Part shown: positions 59,001 to 64,000 of the stretch, in pieces
Layout of the letters: every line of letters begins with the position of its first letter
Numbering within the stretch: position 1 is the stretch's first letter
Assembly (NCBI GenBank): GCA_963930655.1
Contig: OZ005619.1
Coordinates: forward strand, 22,758,752 to 22,822,751
Origin: Myrica gale
Taxonomy: Eukaryota > Streptophyta > Magnoliopsida > Fagales > Myricaceae
Direction of reading: 5' to 3'
DNA length: 64,000 nucleotides
The notes under the pieces: generated by a model
What the model was told of the DNA's origin: nothing
Database searches by the model: none
Seen by the model: the letters and a program-made list of their open reading frames with translations, nothing else
Position numbers and translations under genes: made by a program

Positions 59001-60908
59001 TCAATCTCTGCAGTAGTCCAATACCTTGGTCAGTGGATTTGTTCTTTCTAATTTAAGTAATTGAAAACAACCTTGGTTTGTGCAAACATGGGCTTAGGAT
59101 ACTGAAAACATCTGTTTTGACATGTTACTGAGGAAAAAAATCAGATATCTTGTACTGAGTGATTCAAAAAGAAGGGAGTGTTGGTGGTAATTTTTGGATA
59201 CAAATTAGCATTTGCAGTTGAGCCATTAGGTATAAAATACCCATTTAGAGGGGAAAAAATCAAGGCAGTTTGTCAAGCTATAAGACATAGGCAAGGTGAG
59301 TTTGAAGGCTCATGGAAATATAATTTCTCTAGCTTGTATCGTTCTGAAGGTTCCAGGTCTGGTAGTGGCATCAACTTTATTACGTGATCTTTGGGCAATG
59401 GGATTGGTTCCCTCAACTGCTTTGTAATATTGATCTCTTTCTTCTTTTGTGGACACCTGTCACCTGTTCTGTTTAAGATAATGGCAATCATATTGCTATT
59501 GGGTATCATGCGACTTAATTTTATTTCCTAACGAACCATTTACATGGTAGAAAATAAAGATATGAGAAATGTGTTTGTGAGCTCCAGACAGGAGGAGAAA
59601 GCTCATGGTATTCTGAGTGAAGTATGAACCACCTTCCCCTTTGAAGTTTTTGTAAACTTTTGAAATCCCAGTGGATTCTTATACTTTCATTGCGAAGCAC
59701 TTGCTGATGTTCATCCTGAACTTCTGGAGGCTGAAAATTCTACCAATGTTACTGAATGATGATCTCAATATTAGATATCAAGCAGTCTTATTCGGAGATG
59801 AGTAGTGGATGAAGGTTCTGTTCTTCTTATCACAAGATTGATATTTATTAAATCCTTTTACCTTGATAGGAATCACAAGCTGATGGTGACCCTGATCTTC
59901 TGGATGATGCTGAATTTTACCAGCAATTACTGAAGGAATTCTTTGAGACGATTGACCCATCATCATATGGTAAGAACATTTTGTTGAGTCCTGTAATTTG
60001 TATATCCATGTTTTCTATGCTTGGGGCCCAGTCTATGATGCTTATATGTGGGAAATACCATGTAAAGTCGATTGCAGTTTATGATTATGGCATCAGTTTC
60101 TTGTTCTTTTTTTTTTCTTTTTCTTGGGAAAGTTAAAGAAGAAAAGGAACAAAGGTTTTGCTTGTGTATCCGATGATTCATGCTAGGCATTCTAGTTATG
60201 GCACTGCTTTGGATTAGAAGGTGGATTGCGACAAGGCCAACATGATTAACCTATATTTCTTATGAGTATTACAAGCGGTTTACTGGAAGTTACACTTTGC
60301 AGTCTAAATGAAAATGAACTTGCAGCCGACAATTTCTCACTACATTCTTCTCTTTTCTATTGTGAAAATGTCTTTGTACTTTCTACAGTTGAATTTGTTT
60401 CCTGGAGAATGTAGGTTGCATATTAGTGTGACAGAATTTGAAGGACAATTAGTTTTACTAACTAGACAAAACTTTGTGAAAAAAAGAAGAGAGAACTAGA
60501 CAATCAGTAACTGACTCCTTGGTTTTGGTTCTTCTGTGGTACACAGATTCAGCCATTTATGCTTTGAAGAGGTCGCAAACTAAGAAGAGAAAGGTAGTTG
60601 ATCGGCGTGCCTCAAAGAGTCGCAAGATAAGGTAAGTTGTCCTCAGTACCCCCCATCCCTTTCTTTTATTATTATTTTTTCCTAAGCCACCCCTTTCTTT
60701 GAGCAACTGTCATGTAATTTCACTCCCTAGATGCATATCTGAATACATTTTCCATATTTCTGCTATATTATAATTTTGCAGGTATCATGTCCATGAAAAG
60801 ATTGTCAATTTCATGGCTCCTCTACCTATGGATCTTCCTCCTATCGCTCCTAAACTATTTGAAAATTTGTTTGGGTTGAAGACCCCAAAACCAGCTTCTG
60901 TAGTCTAG
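56037..60908 (+). CDS. AATF/BFR2/Che-1-type ribosome-biogenesis protein
   Basis: Fourteen exons give 406 residues: 56037-56129, 56277-56416, 56537-56609, 56812-56886, 56973-57083, 57244-57286, 57772-57868, 58255-58357, 58441-58536, 59350-59356, 59551-59621, 59870-59969, 60547-60631 and 60782-60908. Phases agree if the 7-nt tenth exon is used. The N-terminus is basic then strongly acidic (an EEYEDDDVDEEEE run). The AATF domain shows EFRFLVQKAFSSSNKLPQ and the TRAUB domain LLDDAEFYQQLLKEFFETID, followed by KKRKVVDRRASKSRKIRYHV and APKLFENLFGLK. Yeast and animal relatives act in the nucleolus in early small-subunit rRNA processing. An AATAAA at 60951 is a likely poly(A) signal. The ATG at 56037 is only 14 bp from a nested transposon, so the leader is probably interrupted or spliced across it. 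Confidence 0.9.
59350..59356 (+). other. Proposed 7-nt micro-exon of the AATF-type gene
   Basis: Exon 9 ends in phase 0 (58536), but the next long exon (59551) must be entered with one base already supplied. GTTCCAG at 59350-59356, preceded by a pyrimidine-rich stretch and GAAG and followed by GT, supplies exactly Val-Pro plus one base. This restores a GN-VPE-NKD reading that matches the FG-x-VP phrase of relatives. The donor (GTCTGG) is weak, so this remains a proposal. Confidence 0.5.
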
Positions 60909-60999
60909 CGCTAATGCATGGTTTCCAATATTTGTTTCGTTGGTGCAATGAATAAACATATAAACAGTGCCTAATTAGGATCTTTATTTAGAATTTTGA

Positions 61000-61500
61000 T
61001 TTTAAAGTGACTTGGTTCTATATATATGCTGGTGCAATACTTCAGGGAGATACTGAAGTTGAAACCCTTGATAAGAGACGAAAAGGGCATGGCTTTGGCA
61101 GCTAGCTAGTACTAGCTAATGCTCCCTTGTATTATGCTTCTGCAAAGTCCCACGTTTTACAAACTCTAATCTTCCCTGGTTTTGCAAAATTTCACAAACT
61201 ACTGATTTGAAGAATCAAAAGAAGATCAACGGATTGTGCAAATTTAGTGGTCGATCAAATGTTCTAATGAACAGTATTTTTTAGGAGGAATACCAAGGTT
61301 ACAATTACATCAAACACTGCAATAAAGACCCGGAATATATCAAGCACTGCAATAAATAAAATAAAGGACTCAGTACCAGAAATTAACCTGCAAACCATAA
61401 ACAAAGCGACAAGCCTAAAATCTAATATTATCAAAGTCCAACTTATAAAGACCCGGAATACTTAAACAAACATAGAAAACAGCAACCTTTTGTCCTCAAA
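61000..61500. other. Spacer between two convergent genes
   Basis: The 3' ends of the AATF-type and DUF247 genes face each other here. The phrase AAAGACCCGGAATA appears twice (about 61325 and 61447). No gene is seen. Confidence 0.5.
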
Positions 61501-61512
61501 GAAGGCTTGGTT

Positions 61513-63075
61513 TTAGGTATACGTCCTAATGTAACTCCAGAGAGTGAATCCAAGAACTATAAGACCAATAATAGTTGCACTGCCTCTCCAAATATTGGCG
61601 AAATACACACTTTTCAAGGTTGACATAGCGTGATTCCAAAAATTGTCACAGTGCTTCCTGAGCGGTTCAGACAGATGGTCGTAACAGGAACCTGTACCTA
61701 CTATTTCCTTGCAAAGCTTGTTAATCATACTCGCGACTGCATCACAACTGCCCAACTGGTTCACAATAATCTTTTTGCTTACAAGCAAATCCACATCTTT
61801 CTCGGTGTCGATAAGATAATCCAGTATCACCATATAATCGCAGATGTAAGCTTCAGTTGGATAATGGCACTGCTCCAGGGCCATAAGGTTTCGGAAAACA
61901 GTCTCAGTTGAATCATCTACCACAAATTGTGGTACTTCCAAGAAAGGTTGCATGCTCACCAAGCATGGAAAGCATTTAAAGCATGGTAAGCAAGCCAAGA
62001 GCCATGAGCAATTCAAGCACGGAATCCATTCCATGTACTTACTCTTCTTGAACTCAATGTCATCTAATCCACCTTCTGCCATTTTGAATTCCACTCCTGC
62101 CTCTTCCAGCTTTGATACGCTACGTAGATTATTCCAATCCATTGCATCATTTAGGCTTGCCTTGTCTGGCTTGTTTGACGCACTGTTTTGATGATCAAGG
62201 CTTTCTCCACCTTCCAGGTATGCTGCGTCCAGCTCCGAACGCTTTATGAACTCTTCTTCAAGTAATCCACGGTCTGCTGCGTCCAGCTCCGATGATCTAT
62301 TGAGGTGAGCAACAGTCCTTTTGTATTTTCGTTTTGGGAGACGGTATAAACACCTGAGCAAATGAGTGAAATGTTTTACTTCCGTCAAACCGGATTTTTT
62401 ATTGTCATCAAAGTCAAAGAAGAGGGAGAAGCAGTCAACGGCAAGTCTAAGAAAGTCAGTTTTCTCTCTTCTAACAAAAATCGAAAATTTTTCGTGTATT
62501 TTCTCCAGAATAAAAAATGGCAGCTGATTCTCGAGTAATATCAAGTCTTGCTTTATACCACAGTCTAGCCATGGTTTCGATAGTATATAATCGTTTCCAG
62601 GATCTTCTGCATCTCCAAAAGCCCTCAAGAACAACTCAATGATAAAGGTAGCATCCACTAGAATCATGCTCACGAACTCTTTATTGCCGAGTTTAGGGCA
62701 CTCCGCATAACAATGACGGATTTGTTCACTGTTCTCTTCAACGATACTTGCTAGACACTTCTGGAGTTGTACTTCCTTCTCTTCAGCGGTACTTGCACCA
62801 CCCTCCTCGTCCTTCAGAGCCCGATCACAGTATAGCTTGAAATATCTCACTTTCAGATTTTCCATGTCCCTCAGCTCTTTTCTGCGGTGATGAAGAGGGC
62901 CTATTGAAATCAGCTTTGGAGTGTAGGCGTCTTTATTTACGTTGCGAAGTTTCTTGGGGACCCTGTAGATGCAACACTCTGGCCACTGAGCGGGCTCCCT
63001 GATCACTTGTGAAACGTCAATGATCCAGTCTTGGCGTTGAATTTGTATTGAATCGGTAGCAGCAATCGTTGTCAT
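61513..63075 (-). CDS. DUF247 (UPF0481) plant membrane protein
   Basis: An intronless gene of 520 residues starting at the ATG at 63075. The N-terminus has the family's CCIYRVPKKLR and YTPKLISIGPLHH phrases. The middle has VSMILVDATFIIELFLRAFG and DLILLENQLPFFILEKI, and the C-terminal half DYMVILDYLIDTEKDVDLL. A single C-terminal membrane segment lies at about residues 499-516 (SATIIGLIVLGFTLW). DUF247 proteins are plant-specific, mostly of unknown role; some grass members control self-incompatibility. Unusual here: a near-repeat RSSELDAAD / KRSELDAAY at 260-286 and a cysteine-rich stretch (six Cys, 353-371). The frame is complete. The leader probably starts upstream of 63100. Confidence 0.92.
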   Translation of the reverse strand: MTTIAATDSIQIQRQDWIIDVSQVIREPAQWPECCIYRVPKKLRNVNKDAYTPKLISIGPLHHRRKELRDMENLKVRYFKLYCDRALKDEEGGASTAEEKEVQLQKCLASIVEENSEQIRHCYAECPKLGNKEFVSMILVDATFIIELFLRAFGDAEDPGNDYILSKPWLDCGIKQDLILLENQLPFFILEKIHEKFSIFVRREKTDFLRLAVDCFSLFFDFDDNKKSGLTEVKHFTHLLRCLYRLPKRKYKRTVAHLNRSSELDAADRGLLEEEFIKRSELDAAYLEGGESLDHQNSASNKPDKASLNDAMDWNNLRSVSKLEEAGVEFKMAEGGLDDIEFKKSKYMEWIPCLNCSWLLACLPCFKCFPCLVSMQPFLEVPQFVVDDSTETVFRNLMALEQCHYPTEAYICDYMVILDYLIDTEKDVDLLVSKKIIVNQLGSCDAVASMINKLCKEIVGTGSCYDHLSEPLRKHCDNFWNHAMSTLKSVYFANIWRGSATIIGLIVLGFTLWSYIRTYT

Positions 63076-63109
63076 CTTTTCTGCTAGTCGACTTCCTTTT
63101 CCCTACAGT

Positions 63110-64000
63110 GACAGACAAAAACAAATCAAATGTCTAGCAAGCAATGCTATAGAGTCTTCAACTCCAAAAACTTATTTCAAGAAGCCCCATTTGCACTAGC
63201 TTCGGCTATATGCTATCTATAGAACACCAGCTCAAAAAAGCTCGACTTCAGACGAATAATAGAAAGTTTCACCCCCCCAAGACCCAGTGTCCCACCTTTT
63301 CCCTGCCAGCCCAAGTCTCATATAATTATTTCCATCTTGATTTTGTGCGCGATTTTTTCTTTAGAAATTTTCCCAGATAGAAAATGATCAGCAATAGCCT
63401 GCTGACGTCTGTTCCTCTGTTTATGTTTTGCTCTTTTTCCTTCTTTTTCTTTCGTTTAATGTGCCGTTTGTTTCTACTTATATTATGTAAAAGGTTTCTA
63501 AATGCATTATGTCTCAATAAAGTATTTTAATTTTAAGTATTTAATTGTTATATTAAATATATTTTTTAAAAGTTTTTTTTAATATTTGAAGCATTTTATA
63601 TTTTTTTATAATTTTATATGATTAATAAACTTAGTTTTTAATATCAATTTGAAATAAAATAAAAAATCAGTCAAATGACATATGGTCAACATATGTTTGT
63701 TTGTTAAAATTTTAGGCCTTCTAAAATTTTAATATTATAAAATAATTACAATATAATCTCTCTCTCTCCCATCAAATCATTACTTTTCACTATAATAAAT
63801 ATAAACAATTCATTCAAACTATATCTATTTACTTTTTCACAGATTTTAATAGCCTAAAATTTTAATACTCAAACACAAATTAAAATTAACCAACCAACGT
63901 CATCACCCCTGTAATGAAATAAACCAAATAAAACTTCCAATATCAAATAGAATATAATCAAGATAAAAATCATTCTATACAAAGTAAACCACCGTATCAC
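63110..64000. other. Upstream region of the DUF247 gene, AT-rich towards the window end
   Basis: The first 300 bp should contain the leader and promoter of the minus-strand DUF247 gene. From about 63500 the DNA is very AT-rich and includes a MITE-like copy (63693-63880). No other gene is seen. Confidence 0.5.
63693..63880. mobile_element. MITE-like dispersed repeat, copy C
   Basis: The ends are inverted: ATGTTTGTTTGTTAAAATTTT at the left start region (63693 on) and the complement of TTTGAGTATTAAAATTTTAG at the right. The interior shares TTACAATATAATCT and ATTACTTTTCACTATAA with copy A at 1469-1650. It is AT-rich and non-coding. Confidence 0.6.

Noticed and set aside
1-64000. A metabolic gene cluster or defence system across the window
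   Set aside because: The eight genes belong to unrelated families and processes, with long transposon-filled spacers; nothing suggests a shared system.

Overview
This is nuclear DNA of a flowering plant, most likely a eudicot. The genes have plant-type GT-AG introns, low-GC coding sequence and AT-rich spacers, and they belong to plant families (class III peroxidase, GRAS, LOB-domain, DUF247). I cannot name the species. Most of the window is intergenic or transposon-derived.

Genes, left to right: a complete four-exon secretory class III peroxidase (2857-4652, +); an ADA1/Tad1-type SAGA subunit with a 5'-UTR intron (8749-9804, -); a SCARECROW-LIKE 32-type GRAS regulator (14658-16028, -); a class II LOB-domain gene of the LBD37/38/39 type (33750-34548, -); a seven-exon formamidase with a second, duplicated first exon upstream (40382-44425, +); a seven-exon queuosine-salvage (QNG1/DUF2419) gene, tail to tail with it (45223-48197, -); an AATF/BFR2-type ribosome-biogenesis gene with about 14 exons (56037-60908, +); and a DUF247 membrane protein (61513-63075, -). 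They share no obvious pathway. This is ordinary scattered plant gene order, not a cluster.

Mobile DNA explains much of the rest. There is a small old LTR element with a 5-bp target duplication (11129-12545). A Pack-MULE (24333-27241) carries exon-intron pieces of the NEDD8-activating enzyme gene ECR1. A very young LTR element (28844-32514) has near-identical 1.63-kb LTRs around only 415 bp. An L1-type retroposon has a 17-bp target duplication and internal 51-bp repeats (49007-49902). A MITE has 17-bp perfect inverted ends (36441-36969). Three dispersed copies of another MITE family lie at 1469, 21118 and 63693. Immediately before the AATF gene is a nest: a hAT-like element (51243-54241) sits in the tip of a Harbinger/Tourist-like element (51235-56022), which also holds a self-complementary MITE (55618-55861).

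The most interesting points are these. The nested transposons end 14 bp before the AATF start codon and seem to sit inside its 5'-leader intron. AATF appears to need a 7-nt micro-exon. The formamidase gene has two interchangeable first exons of equal length and phase. The Pack-MULE carries ECR1 with intron borders preserved. A tRNA-like A-box/B-box segment lies inside the young LTR. Exon borders were set by reading splice signals and protein similarity from memory; no database search was run.
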